This document shows positions 34,758-43,785 of a stretch of 64,000 bases of DNA, piece by piece. The position numbers were made by a program, and so were the translations under genes. Position 1 is the first letter of the stretch. The number at the start of each line of letters is the position of its first letter. The notes beneath the pieces were generated by a model that saw nothing but the letters and a program-made list of their open reading frames with translations, did not search any database and had not been told where the DNA came from. The DNA is from Crateriforma conspicua. GTDB taxonomy: Bacteria > Planctomycetota > Planctomycetia > Pirellulales > Pirellulaceae. Location: NCBI RefSeq assembly GCF_007752935.1, contig NZ_CP036319.1:310001-374000 (forward strand), written 5' to 3'.

Positions 34758-35660
34758 ATGAACTGGATCCTGCTGTCACTGGTGTCCGCGGTTTTGCTGG
34801 GTTGTTACGACATCAGCAAAAAGAAAGCGGCTTCGGCCAACGCGGTGCCCGCGGTGTTGTTGATCAGCACGTCCATCGGTGCCGCGCTGTGGTTGCCGCT
34901 GGTCGTGTGGTACTTCGTCGATCCCACGTCACAGCCGGTCGCTTGGTTGGCCATTGAACCGCTGGACGTTCACGGGCATTGGTTGGTGGTGGCCAAAAGT
35001 GTTCTGGTGGCTTCGTCATGGACGTTCGCGCTGTTTGCGCTCAAGCATTTGCCACTGTCGATCGCTGCGCCGATTCGATCGACCAGCCCGCTGTGGACGA
35101 TTTTGATCGCAACGGTGGTGTTGGGAGAACGGCCGACGACGGTTCAGTGGGCCGGGATCGTGATCGTCTTGTTTTCGTTCTGGATGTTTTCGGTTGTGGG
35201 GCGTCGCGAAGGCATCCATTTCATCCGTGACCGATGGGTCGCCTGCATGATGTTGGCGACGGTGACCGGGGCGGTCAGTTCGATCTATGACAAATACTTG
35301 TTGCAGACCGTGGGCATCCCGGTGGCGACCCTGCAAGCTTGGTTCACGCTTTACTTGGTGCCCGCGATGGTGCCATGTTTTCTGTGGTGGTTTCGGATGG
35401 ACCGACGCCGGATGCCGCTACAGTGGCGACGCAGTATTTGCCTGATCAGCCCATTGTTGCTGGCCGCCGACCTGGTCTATTTCAACGCCGTGGCGGATAG
35501 CGACGCGTTGATTTCAGTGATTTCCACCTTGCGTCGCTGCAGCGTTGTTGTGGCGTTTGTCTATGGAATCGGTGCGTTGAAGGAACGCCAAGTCGCGGCA
35601 AAGGCAATGTGCATCGCAGGCATCCTGTTGGGCGTGATCGTCTTGACGTGTTTCGGGTGA
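34758..35660 (+). CDS. DMT-family permease (EamA type)
   Basis: The product is 300 residues from the ATG at 34758; an in-frame upstream start at 34620 crosses a direct repeat and is rejected. About ten transmembrane helices are arranged as two EamA halves. The first half ends in P-L-W-T-I-L-I-A-T-V-V-L-G-E-R-P, and the second ends in A-L-K-E-R-Q-V-A-A-K near residue 280. Such proteins export or import small metabolites; the substrate is unknown. It is the first of a run of + strand genes to 43741. Confidence 0.87.
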   Translation: MNWILLSLVSAVLLGCYDISKKKAASANAVPAVLLISTSIGAALWLPLVVWYFVDPTSQPVAWLAIEPLDVHGHWLVVAKSVLVASSWTFALFALKHLPLSIAAPIRSTSPLWTILIATVVLGERPTTVQWAGIVIVLFSFWMFSVVGRREGIHFIRDRWVACMMLATVTGAVSSIYDKYLLQTVGIPVATLQAWFTLYLVPAMVPCFLWWFRMDRRRMPLQWRRSICLISPLLLAADLVYFNAVADSDALISVISTLRRCSVVVAFVYGIGALKERQVAAKAMCIAGILLGVIVLTCFG

Positions 35661-35790
35661 TTGCCTGGATGCGGGGCCAGCCAACGTTGGGGACAAGACG
35701 GGATTCCGAGGATCGCCGGGACGGGTGGTCGACGGTATTCACCGGCCATAGACGAGAGTATCCTGGGGAATCGGCCGGGGAACAAAATCG

Positions 35791-37434
35791 ATGAGCGAAT
35801 TGCTGCTGTATTATCGGCGACCAGAGCCGACGACATGGGTGTACCTGTCGTCGTTTTTAACCATAGGTCTGTACTTTGTCTTCCATCGATTCTGGAGTGT
35901 CCGGAATCTGGACATCGTCCTGCTGATCTTGCTGGCGCCCGGTTTGTTGATGGTCCACGAAGGTCAGCGACGCGAAATCAAGCAGCGTCAAGCCGCGGTC
36001 ATCGATGCGTCCGGCGGCCAACCGGTGGACCAGCCCACCGAAGATGGCGGCGCAGCCGCAAAGGTGAATTCCGACGGCGATGGTCCCGATACAGAAATCA
36101 CGGGACCGGGTTCCGTGGAATTGACCGATCCGCGCGCGGAAACCGCGTCCGCGGCCGGCACTGAAATGGCTGTCGACGAGACGACGGTAGATCCATCGGC
36201 CACCGAATCTGGCGATGCCACCGCGCCGGCGGCGTCCCCCGATGCTTTGGTGGCGACCCAGGCGGAGACGATCGACACCGATTCAGCCGACATCGATTCC
36301 GTTGCCACCGACGCGACGACGTTTTCCTGGATCACACTGAAACGCTCGGGTTTCATTTGGTTGTTCGTGATCGAAGCCTGCATTTTGGTGCGATTATTGT
36401 TGGACCCGTTGATGGTTCGGCGTCCCCTGTTGGATCCCAATTTGACCACCGGCGGATTGAACTTTATCGGGATTTCGTTGTTCGTGTTCATGATGGCAAA
36501 CGTCGTCACCAGCACGCCGCAGATACAACAAGAACAGGGCCCCAAGCTTGGTCCCGGGTATGCGTTGATCAACATGTTGCCCGCGATCCCGACACGACCG
36601 GTCAGCGAATCGGTCGGCGGTGACATGCCCCGGACCATCTCGGAATTAACGCCACGTCAGCAGCGTGTGGCGACCATCGCGAAGGTCTTGGCGATCCTGG
36701 CCCAGCTTTCGATCGTGGTGGCCATTGTCATGATCGGCAAACGCCATTTCGGAAACCTTTGTGCGGGGACCGGTTGTGCCCTGCTGTACCTGTTGGTGCC
36801 TTACACCGCGCAGATGACCGGTCGGGTCGATCATGCGGTTCCGGCCGCATTGTTATTGTGGGCCATTTTGACGTACCGCAAGCCGATGATTGCAGGCATC
36901 TTTCTGGGCTTAGCCGCCGGATTGGTTTATTACCCGCTGTTCTTGTTGCCGCTTTGGTTCAGCTTTTATTGGCAACGTGGTGCGCGTCGCTTCGGTGCTG
37001 GGGTGGCATCCATGCTGGTCATGTTGATGTTGCTGTTGGCTTTGGGCGGATCAGACACGTTCGGCGGGCGGTTGCAACAGATGTTCGGACTTTGGTTGCC
37101 GACACAGGCGGATCCACGAGGCGTTTGGGAACTGGGTTGGAACCCGGTGTGGCGATTGCCGGTGATTGTGGGCTTTGTGATTTTAAGTGTGTTCTTGGCG
37201 ATCTGGCCGGCACAGAAAAACCTTGGCACGCTGATCAGTTGCACCGCTGCGGTGATGGTGGCTTCACAGTTTTGGCATGGGTACGGCGGCGGCATGTACT
37301 TGGCTTGGTTCTTGCCCATGCTGTTGTTGACGATCTTTCGTCCGAATCTGCAAGACCGTGTCGCTTTGAAAGTCATCAGTCCGCGTTCGCGATTGGTCGA
37401 CGCCGCATCCCGACTGACCGCAAGTGCGGCCTGA
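35791..37434 (+). CDS. Polytopic membrane protein with an acidic insert
   Basis: The product is 547 residues. Two transmembrane helices (about 17-35 and 41-57) are followed by an acidic, Ala/Asp/Thr-rich linker (about residues 65-178) with no predicted fold. About eight further helices follow (about 181-200, 225-245, 310-332 and onward to 515). The membrane half resembles polyprenol-phosphate-mannose glycosyltransferase-type proteins (GT-C/GT87), with a membrane-edge N-terminus and L-A-A-G-L-V-Y-Y-P. No clear catalytic D-x-D is seen, so function is a guess. It starts 130 bp after the DMT gene and ends 25 bp before the MutS-like gene. Confidence 0.7.
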   Translation: MSELLLYYRRPEPTTWVYLSSFLTIGLYFVFHRFWSVRNLDIVLLILLAPGLLMVHEGQRREIKQRQAAVIDASGGQPVDQPTEDGGAAAKVNSDGDGPDTEITGPGSVELTDPRAETASAAGTEMAVDETTVDPSATESGDATAPAASPDALVATQAETIDTDSADIDSVATDATTFSWITLKRSGFIWLFVIEACILVRLLLDPLMVRRPLLDPNLTTGGLNFIGISLFVFMMANVVTSTPQIQQEQGPKLGPGYALINMLPAIPTRPVSESVGGDMPRTISELTPRQQRVATIAKVLAILAQLSIVVAIVMIGKRHFGNLCAGTGCALLYLLVPYTAQMTGRVDHAVPAALLLWAILTYRKPMIAGIFLGLAAGLVYYPLFLLPLWFSFYWQRGARRFGAGVASMLVMLMLLLALGGSDTFGGRLQQMFGLWLPTQADPRGVWELGWNPVWRLPVIVGFVILSVFLAIWPAQKNLGTLISCTAAVMVASQFWHGYGGGMYLAWFLPMLLLTIFRPNLQDRVALKVISPRSRLVDAASRLTASAA

Positions 37435-37459
37435 CCAAGGCCGGCGGAAAGGAACCGAG

Positions 37460-39391
37460 ATGGATCAGCAAAGCGATCGCGCGATCGATCGATATCAATC
37501 CCGATGGGATCAGTTGCAAGCCACTGTTGCCGATTTGGATCGTCGCGACCGACGCATCGGCCATGTACGAGTCGGCTTGTTCCTGGTCGTCTTGGCGTGC
37601 GGGTTTCTGGCGGCATTCGCCCAGTCATCGACGGTCTTTGTCATCGCCGGCGTCGTATTTTTTGTGCTGTTTTTGGCCGCGGTGATCTACAACGAACCGA
37701 TCCGTGACGCGATCGAGCACCATCGGCAACAACAACGAGTGTTGGACCGCGCGATGGCACGGGTGCGGCGCGATTGGGGCAAGCTGGAAAAGCTGTCCCC
37801 CAAGGTCACGACGGCAGACTTGGATTTGGACGATCATGCGATCAGCACCGCAACCGACCTGGATCTGTTTGGTCGCGCGTCGTTGTTTCGTTGGCTGTCG
37901 ATGACCGAGACGGCGATGGGCAACCGTGCCCTGGCGTCGTGGTTGGTGGGGCGAGCGGATGCCGATGTGGCCAAGGCACGAACCGAGTGTGCGCAGGTGT
38001 TGGCACAGCAGCGCGACGAACGGATCGAGTTTCACTGTTTGGCGCATCAGGTCAGTCAAATGTCGGGCGACCCGGAAGCGTTTCAGCATTGGGCGACGGG
38101 ACCGTCTTGGCTTTCATCCCGCCGATGGTTGTATGCCTATGCCAACATTTCCTTGGTCATCGCGTTGTCGGGTGGGTTGTTGTTGTTGATCGGATGGGTG
38201 GTTGCCGGTTCGGGTGACTTGGCCAAGTATGGGGCGATCGTGTTGTTTGCACTGGCGGTGCTGAACACGTTGATGGGCGCACTGTTGCTTGCACCGGTGC
38301 ACCAGATTTTGTCGGTCGCATTGACCAGTCGGCGCAGCGTCGCCAGTTACGTGGCGATGTTTGAACACGCCAAATGGTTGCCCGGTGGCAACGATGCGTC
38401 GCCGCTGGCCATGTCGATCCGGTCGCGCGTGTTGGACGGACCTCGGTCGGCCAAACAAGGCATGCATGATTTGTCGGTGATCGCACGAGCGGGAGCGTTG
38501 AAACAATCTGCGGCCACGTTTTTGTTGTATCTGCCGCTGCAACTGTTTGGGCTTTGGGACGTCCGCGTTCTTCGTCGACTGGAACATTGGCAGCAAAACT
38601 ACAGTGGCGTTTGCCGCGATTGGTTCGATGCCTTGGGTGACCTGGAGGCATTGATGTCGGTGGCCGCCGTTTGCGACGAGCAGTCCGAATGGATCTTTCC
38701 CCATTGGCAGTCATCCGCTGACAAGCAGGTTTCCGCAACGCGTTTGGGACACCCGTTGTTGGACGATCAGCAACGCGTTTGCAACGACGTTACCGTCGGA
38801 CCGGCGGGGACATTTTTGCTGGTTACTGGCAGCAACATGTCGGGCAAGAGCACTTTGCTGCGAAGCATCGGTTTGAATGTCGTCTTGGCTGCCACGGGCG
38901 CACCCGTTTGCGCGACCTACTTTGCGCTGCCCACGCTGGAACTGGGGACCAGCATTCGCGTGACGGATAGTTTGGCCGAAGGTGTTTCGTTTTACATGGC
39001 GGAGCTTTATCGATTGCGTGCGGTCGTCGAACAGGCGGAGCGGTTGGCCAAGTCGGGGGACTGCACGTTGTTGTTCTTGTTGGACGAGATCTTGCAGGGG
39101 ACCAACAGCCGTGAGCGTCAGATTGCCGTCGCGACCGTCTTGCAGCGGCTGGTCGACTGTCAGGCGATCGGCGCGATCAGTACTCACGATCTGGAATTGG
39201 CCGAAGATCCCGGTTTGACCGAAAAAGCCAGCACCGTGCATTTCCGCGAAACCATTCAAACCACCGATGACGGTCAGGAAGAGATGACTTTCGATTACAA
39301 GATGCGTCAGGGCGTTTCTCCGACCACCAACGCCCTGCGATTATTGGAAATCGTGGGTCTGGGACGCGGTGGAGCGGCGGAGAAATCGTAG
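37460..39391 (+). CDS. Membrane-anchored MutS-like ATPase
   Basis: The product is 643 residues from the ATG at 37460 with a GGAAAGGAA site upstream. Two pairs of hydrophobic segments (about 37-75 and 230-290) place it in the membrane. The C-terminal MutS_V ATPase shows Walker A G-S-N-M-S-G-K-S-T near residue 456, then T-D-S-L-A-E-G-V-S-F-Y, Walker B L-F-L-L-D-E-I-L-Q-G-T-N, and the S-T-H-D-L-E-L switch. No mismatch-recognition (MutS_I) or Smr domain is present, so it is unlikely to act in classical mismatch repair. Its role is unknown. Confidence 0.88.
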   Translation: MDQQSDRAIDRYQSRWDQLQATVADLDRRDRRIGHVRVGLFLVVLACGFLAAFAQSSTVFVIAGVVFFVLFLAAVIYNEPIRDAIEHHRQQQRVLDRAMARVRRDWGKLEKLSPKVTTADLDLDDHAISTATDLDLFGRASLFRWLSMTETAMGNRALASWLVGRADADVAKARTECAQVLAQQRDERIEFHCLAHQVSQMSGDPEAFQHWATGPSWLSSRRWLYAYANISLVIALSGGLLLLIGWVVAGSGDLAKYGAIVLFALAVLNTLMGALLLAPVHQILSVALTSRRSVASYVAMFEHAKWLPGGNDASPLAMSIRSRVLDGPRSAKQGMHDLSVIARAGALKQSAATFLLYLPLQLFGLWDVRVLRRLEHWQQNYSGVCRDWFDALGDLEALMSVAAVCDEQSEWIFPHWQSSADKQVSATRLGHPLLDDQQRVCNDVTVGPAGTFLLVTGSNMSGKSTLLRSIGLNVVLAATGAPVCATYFALPTLELGTSIRVTDSLAEGVSFYMAELYRLRAVVEQAERLAKSGDCTLLFLLDEILQGTNSRERQIAVATVLQRLVDCQAIGAISTHDLELAEDPGLTEKASTVHFRETIQTTDDGQEEMTFDYKMRQGVSPTTNALRLLEIVGLGRGGAAEKS

Positions 39392-39457
39392 AATCAACGT
39401 CAGGCGGTGGCCGACGGGGTTCCGCCCCGGATGCGTTTTTCGTTTTTCAGGTACGTC

Positions 39458-41725
39458 ATGCTGTCGAATGATTCGTGCCCCCACGCGGCAGTTTGTACAG
39501 CCCACGCGGTTGCTGTGGCGGTTCGCGCCGGTCTGTTGGGTTGGGTGCTGTTGATTGCCGGATGCGGCGGATCACCGGACCAACAAACCGCATCGCAGGC
39601 AGATCCGGTCGGACACCAAGCGATGCTGCAACTGTTACAGCAGATCAAAGAAGCGGTGGGGCCGGCCCATTCCCATCGCGAACAGGATCGTTTGAACGAA
39701 CTGTTGCAGCAGGCCGAGCAGTTGCCGCCGGGAAGTCTGGCGCGAATAGAACCCTTGGCCCTAGCCGGCGAAATCTACTTGCGTTTGGGTGAAACGAAAC
39801 GATCCATCGTCACCTTGGATGAAGCATTGAAGTTGGCTCAATCGGCCGGCGACAAAATCCCCGACGCCGTGGATACTTCGATTCGATTCAACTTGGGCAT
39901 GGCGTATCTGCGATTGGGAGAAAACGAAAATTGTCTGGCCAATCATACGATCGATAGCTGTTTGGCACCGATTCGTGGCAGCGGCGTTCATACGATCACC
40001 ACGGGATCCACCAGGGCCGCCGAGTTGTTTCGGCAAGTGTTGCGCAAACAGCCGGATGATATGACAACACGTTGGTTGTTGAATCTTGCGGTCATGACAC
40101 TGGGGGAATATCCCGAAGGCGTTGAACCGCAATGGCGGATCCCGATCCCCGATGGTGCCGACGTTGAATTTCCACGCTTCTTGGATCGTGCCGGTGACCT
40201 GGGTTTGGACATCACAACATTGGCCGGCGGTGCGATCGTTGACGATTTCAACGGTGATCAATTGCTGGACGTTGTGGTTTCCGATTGGGATCCGGCCGGG
40301 CAAATTCGCTTTTTCCGAAACAACGGGGCCGGTGGATTTGTGGATGAGACCGAGGCGGCAAATCTGATCGGCATCTTGGGTGGGTTGAATTTGATGCACG
40401 CCGATTACGACAATGACGGCGATCTGGATATTCTGCTTTTGCGTGGCGGTTGGCTGATGGATGTCGGCAATCATCCAAATTCGTTGTTGCAGAACGATGG
40501 ATGCGGACGTTTCGTGGATGTGACATTTCCCTCCGGCCTAGCCGAAGAAGCTTTTCCAACCCAGACCGCGTCCTGGGCTGACTATGACGGCGATGGTGAT
40601 TTGGATTTGTACATCGGGAATGAACAGCATCCCAATCAACTGTTTCAAAATCAGAACGACGGTACGTTCATCGATGTAGCATCCGCCGCAGGGGTGGACG
40701 ACGATGGCTATAGCAAAGCCGTGACCTGGGGCGATTTCGATGGCGATGATCTGCCCGACATCTATGTTTCCAATCTAAAGCAAGCCAATCGACTGTTCCA
40801 AAACCAGGGCGATGGGACATTCGTGGATGTCGCATTGGCGGCCGGTGTGACCGGGCCGCAAAAGGGATTTCCGGTCTGGTTCTGGGATTACAACAACGAC
40901 GGTGCGCTGGACCTGTTTGCGACCAGTTATTGGCAGGACATCAGTCTGACCGCCGCCAGTTATCTGGGCAAAGACCACCCATCGGAACACGACCATCTGT
41001 ACCGCAATGCGGGTGATGGCACATTCCGAGAAGTTAGCCAAGACGTCGGGCTGTCGGTTGTGACCCAGCCGATGGGATGCAATTTCGGCGATCTGAACAA
41101 CGACGGCTTTTTGGATTTTTATCTGGGAACCGGCTATCCCGAATTCGAAGCTCTTTCACCCAACCTGATGTATCTGAATCAGAATGGTGAACGCTTTGTG
41201 GATGTTTCAGCGGCGGGGGGATTCGGGCATTTGCAAAAGGGCCACGGCGTCGTGTTTGCCGACATCGACCAGGATGGCGACCAAGACGTCTTTCACGAAT
41301 TGGGTGGCTGGTTCAAAGGAGACCCGTTTCGAAACGCACTGTTTGAAAACCCGGGTTTTGGGAACCATTGGCTTGCGGTTCAGTTGGTCGGCACGGAATC
41401 GAATCGTTGTGCGATCGGTGCCCGGATATCGTTGACTTTTAGCGAAAATGGAACTGAACGTCACGTGTATCGTTCGGTCAGCAGCGGCGGCAGTTTCGGT
41501 TGCAATCCGCTTCGGCAACATGTCGGTGTGGGGAAAGCCACGGAAATTGCGATGTTGGAGGTTCACTGGCCCACCAGTGGGCGGACGCAATCTTGGTCGA
41601 ATATCCCGGTGGACCAGTTCATCCGTGTCACCGAAGACGCCACCGACTTCCAAACGCTGCCCTATCCGCACCATCCGTTTGTTTCGTCCCACGACGGTCA
41701 TCATCACCACCACCATCATCATTGA
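39458..41725 (+). CDS. CRTAC1-type FG-GAP/ASPIC-UnbV lipoprotein with natural His tail
   Basis: The product is 755 residues from the ATG at 39458 (an ATG at 39431 is possible). It has a lipobox A-G-C near residue 36, then an N-terminal TPR-like region (about 50-230). Repeated calcium-binding FG-GAP blades follow, such as D-Y-D-N-D-G-D-L-D, D-Y-D-G-D-G-D-L-D, D-F-D-G-D-D-L-P-D and D-Y-N-N-D-G-A-L-D, and then an ASPIC/UnbV domain (about 620-720). It ends in eight consecutive histidines. It is likely an outer-surface or periplasmic scaffold that binds calcium, perhaps metal too. The next gene is a multihaem cytochrome, 48 bp downstream. Confidence 0.88.
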   Translation: MLSNDSCPHAAVCTAHAVAVAVRAGLLGWVLLIAGCGGSPDQQTASQADPVGHQAMLQLLQQIKEAVGPAHSHREQDRLNELLQQAEQLPPGSLARIEPLALAGEIYLRLGETKRSIVTLDEALKLAQSAGDKIPDAVDTSIRFNLGMAYLRLGENENCLANHTIDSCLAPIRGSGVHTITTGSTRAAELFRQVLRKQPDDMTTRWLLNLAVMTLGEYPEGVEPQWRIPIPDGADVEFPRFLDRAGDLGLDITTLAGGAIVDDFNGDQLLDVVVSDWDPAGQIRFFRNNGAGGFVDETEAANLIGILGGLNLMHADYDNDGDLDILLLRGGWLMDVGNHPNSLLQNDGCGRFVDVTFPSGLAEEAFPTQTASWADYDGDGDLDLYIGNEQHPNQLFQNQNDGTFIDVASAAGVDDDGYSKAVTWGDFDGDDLPDIYVSNLKQANRLFQNQGDGTFVDVALAAGVTGPQKGFPVWFWDYNNDGALDLFATSYWQDISLTAASYLGKDHPSEHDHLYRNAGDGTFREVSQDVGLSVVTQPMGCNFGDLNNDGFLDFYLGTGYPEFEALSPNLMYLNQNGERFVDVSAAGGFGHLQKGHGVVFADIDQDGDQDVFHELGGWFKGDPFRNALFENPGFGNHWLAVQLVGTESNRCAIGARISLTFSENGTERHVYRSVSSGGSFGCNPLRQHVGVGKATEIAMLEVHWPTSGRTQSWSNIPVDQFIRVTEDATDFQTLPYPHHPFVSSHDGHHHHHHHH

Positions 41726-41773
41726 ACGAATCCCCGATCCACCCGCGTCACACGTTGATCCAATCGCACCGGA

Positions 41774-43741
41774 ATGTCACAGCGTCGATCGAAACGCCCG
41801 CCTCGCAAATCTGCCGTAACTGACGGCGTCGACCGAACCACAAGCGTCAGCCACCAGCCGGTTGAAACGAGGTCGTGGCGGCCATGGGTATTGTTCGGGG
41901 TGGGCCTGCTGGCGTTGTGTGCAACGCTGGGTTGTTGGTTCGGCTTGATCGGTGTGCCGAACCAACAAGTCATGCACTGGCAGGCGACTCTTTCGGTTCC
42001 GCCGGTCGACAGTGGATCGGCACCGACACTGGTCAAGCTTCAGGACAAACCATCGGGACACATCGGTATTGAAAATTGCCGCGGGTGTCATCAGGACAAG
42101 TACGACAGCTTTGTGCAGACGGCGCACTTCCAAAGCTTCACGATGGCCGACCGTTTGACCGAGTTGCCCGAAGCGAGCGTGGTTCATCAGCCAACATCGA
42201 GAACCTATTCGGCGGAAAACGATGGCGATGCACAGTGGCATGTGGAAACGCTGTTGGACACCGAGGGGGAACCGATCAGTCGGACGCGGCGTCGCATGGA
42301 TTTTGCTTTTGGTTCTGGGATTCACGGGATCACGCCGGCTTATGAAGTCGACGGGTGGATGATGCAGTCGCCGCTGACTTGGTACGCCGAAGGTGTCGGC
42401 TGGGCCATGTCACCCGGATATGAGGGAAACGCCCATCAAGCGTTTGAGCGGTTGATCGTCAAGGAATGCGTGTTCTGTCACGTGGGACAGGCGCAACCGG
42501 ATCCGCAAAACGAATTGCGTTTCCGCGTGAGCGAAATGCGGATCAGCTGCGAACGTTGCCACGGGGGCGGTCAAACGCATGCCGAAGTGATGACGGCACT
42601 GGACGAAGGCCGAGAAACGGACGTCAAGGACACCATCGTTAACCCCGCAAACCTAAGCCGTGATGCGGCCGAAGCAGTGTGCCAGCAATGCCACCTGCAA
42701 GCTGCAATGTACGTCAACGCGACCGGCCAAGACGTATGGGATTACCGACCGGGTGAAACACTGGTTGCCAACCGGACTGATTTCGCCATTTCTGGCGACG
42801 GCAGTCACCGCATCGTCAATCATGTCGAACAATTGCACGACAGCCGTTGCTACGTCGAATCGGAAACCATGACCTGTGTGACCTGCCACGACCCACATCA
42901 TCGTGAATCACCGACCGAGCGCGTCGCTATGTATCGCGAAGCCTGTTTTCAGTGTCACAGCAACGAATCTTGTGGTGTCGACTTGGAGGTGCGTCAGGAC
43001 AGAAACCGGAACGATTGTTCGGACTGTCACATGCCAAGCTTGCCGACACGTGATGTGCACGCGGCCTTGCATCATCACACCATCGGGATCTTTGACGATC
43101 AGGGGCGACCGCGACAGGACAAACAGTCCGGACCGCAGGGCGGACTGAAAGCGATCTTGAACCACGACACGCTTTCCCAAGCAGAGATCGATCGTCGGCG
43201 AGCGATTGCGACGCTTGAGTTGTCCGTCAATGATCCGGCGTTCCAGCCGGCCCAAGATGCTCTGGTCGACGCGTCCACCACCTTGATGCAAGCCGTTGGT
43301 AAGGGCAAAGCCGATCGTCGAATGCGAAACGCACTAATGTTGTTGGCCGATCAAATGGAACAATCACCGGTGGCCCAGCAGATGGCGCGGACACTGATCG
43401 ATGAACCCGATAACGATGCTTTGCGATCCATCGCGTTGGAAGTCTTGGGTACCGAAGCGTTCAAGGCGGGAGACAACGCGACCGCTTTGGATGCGTTTGA
43501 GCGATTGGTCAAGTTGCGTCAACGCAGCAACGACTACTACATTTTGGCACTGTGTCTTCGAAACGCTGGTGACGACGACGGCAGTATCCGGGCAGCCGAG
43601 ACGGCCCTGCGGCTTTCCCCGGACTTCATTGCGGCCCACGAGTTGTTGGCGTTCTATTTCCAGGACAGCGATCCGAAAAAGGCAGAGGCACACCTGAACG
43701 CTGCGGAAAAACTGGAGCGGATCCAGACAACGTTGCCCTAA
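41774..43741 (+). CDS. Multihaem c-type cytochrome with TPR repeats
   Basis: The product is 655 residues, with a membrane anchor or signal helix at about 36-58 and seven CxxCH haem-binding motifs: C-R-G-C-H, C-V-F-C-H, C-E-R-C-H, C-Q-Q-C-H, C-V-T-C-H, C-F-Q-C-H and C-S-D-C-H, all within the first 430 residues. The C-terminal 150 residues contain TPR-like helices with repeated A-L-R-x-x-A-L-x-x-L patterns. It is a periplasmic electron carrier or oxidoreductase subunit of the CXXCH-TPR type. It is coupled with the CRTAC1 gene upstream and convergent with another CRTAC1 gene downstream. The electron donor and acceptor are unknown. Confidence 0.92.
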   Translation: MSQRRSKRPPRKSAVTDGVDRTTSVSHQPVETRSWRPWVLFGVGLLALCATLGCWFGLIGVPNQQVMHWQATLSVPPVDSGSAPTLVKLQDKPSGHIGIENCRGCHQDKYDSFVQTAHFQSFTMADRLTELPEASVVHQPTSRTYSAENDGDAQWHVETLLDTEGEPISRTRRRMDFAFGSGIHGITPAYEVDGWMMQSPLTWYAEGVGWAMSPGYEGNAHQAFERLIVKECVFCHVGQAQPDPQNELRFRVSEMRISCERCHGGGQTHAEVMTALDEGRETDVKDTIVNPANLSRDAAEAVCQQCHLQAAMYVNATGQDVWDYRPGETLVANRTDFAISGDGSHRIVNHVEQLHDSRCYVESETMTCVTCHDPHHRESPTERVAMYREACFQCHSNESCGVDLEVRQDRNRNDCSDCHMPSLPTRDVHAALHHHTIGIFDDQGRPRQDKQSGPQGGLKAILNHDTLSQAEIDRRRAIATLELSVNDPAFQPAQDALVDASTTLMQAVGKGKADRRMRNALMLLADQMEQSPVAQQMARTLIDEPDNDALRSIALEVLGTEAFKAGDNATALDAFERLVKLRQRSNDYYILALCLRNAGDDDGSIRAAETALRLSPDFIAAHELLAFYFQDSDPKKAEAHLNAAEKLERIQTTLP

Positions 43742-43785
43742 ATTCAGCCGGCTTCAATCATCACTGTCATGAGCGAGGGCCGGTA

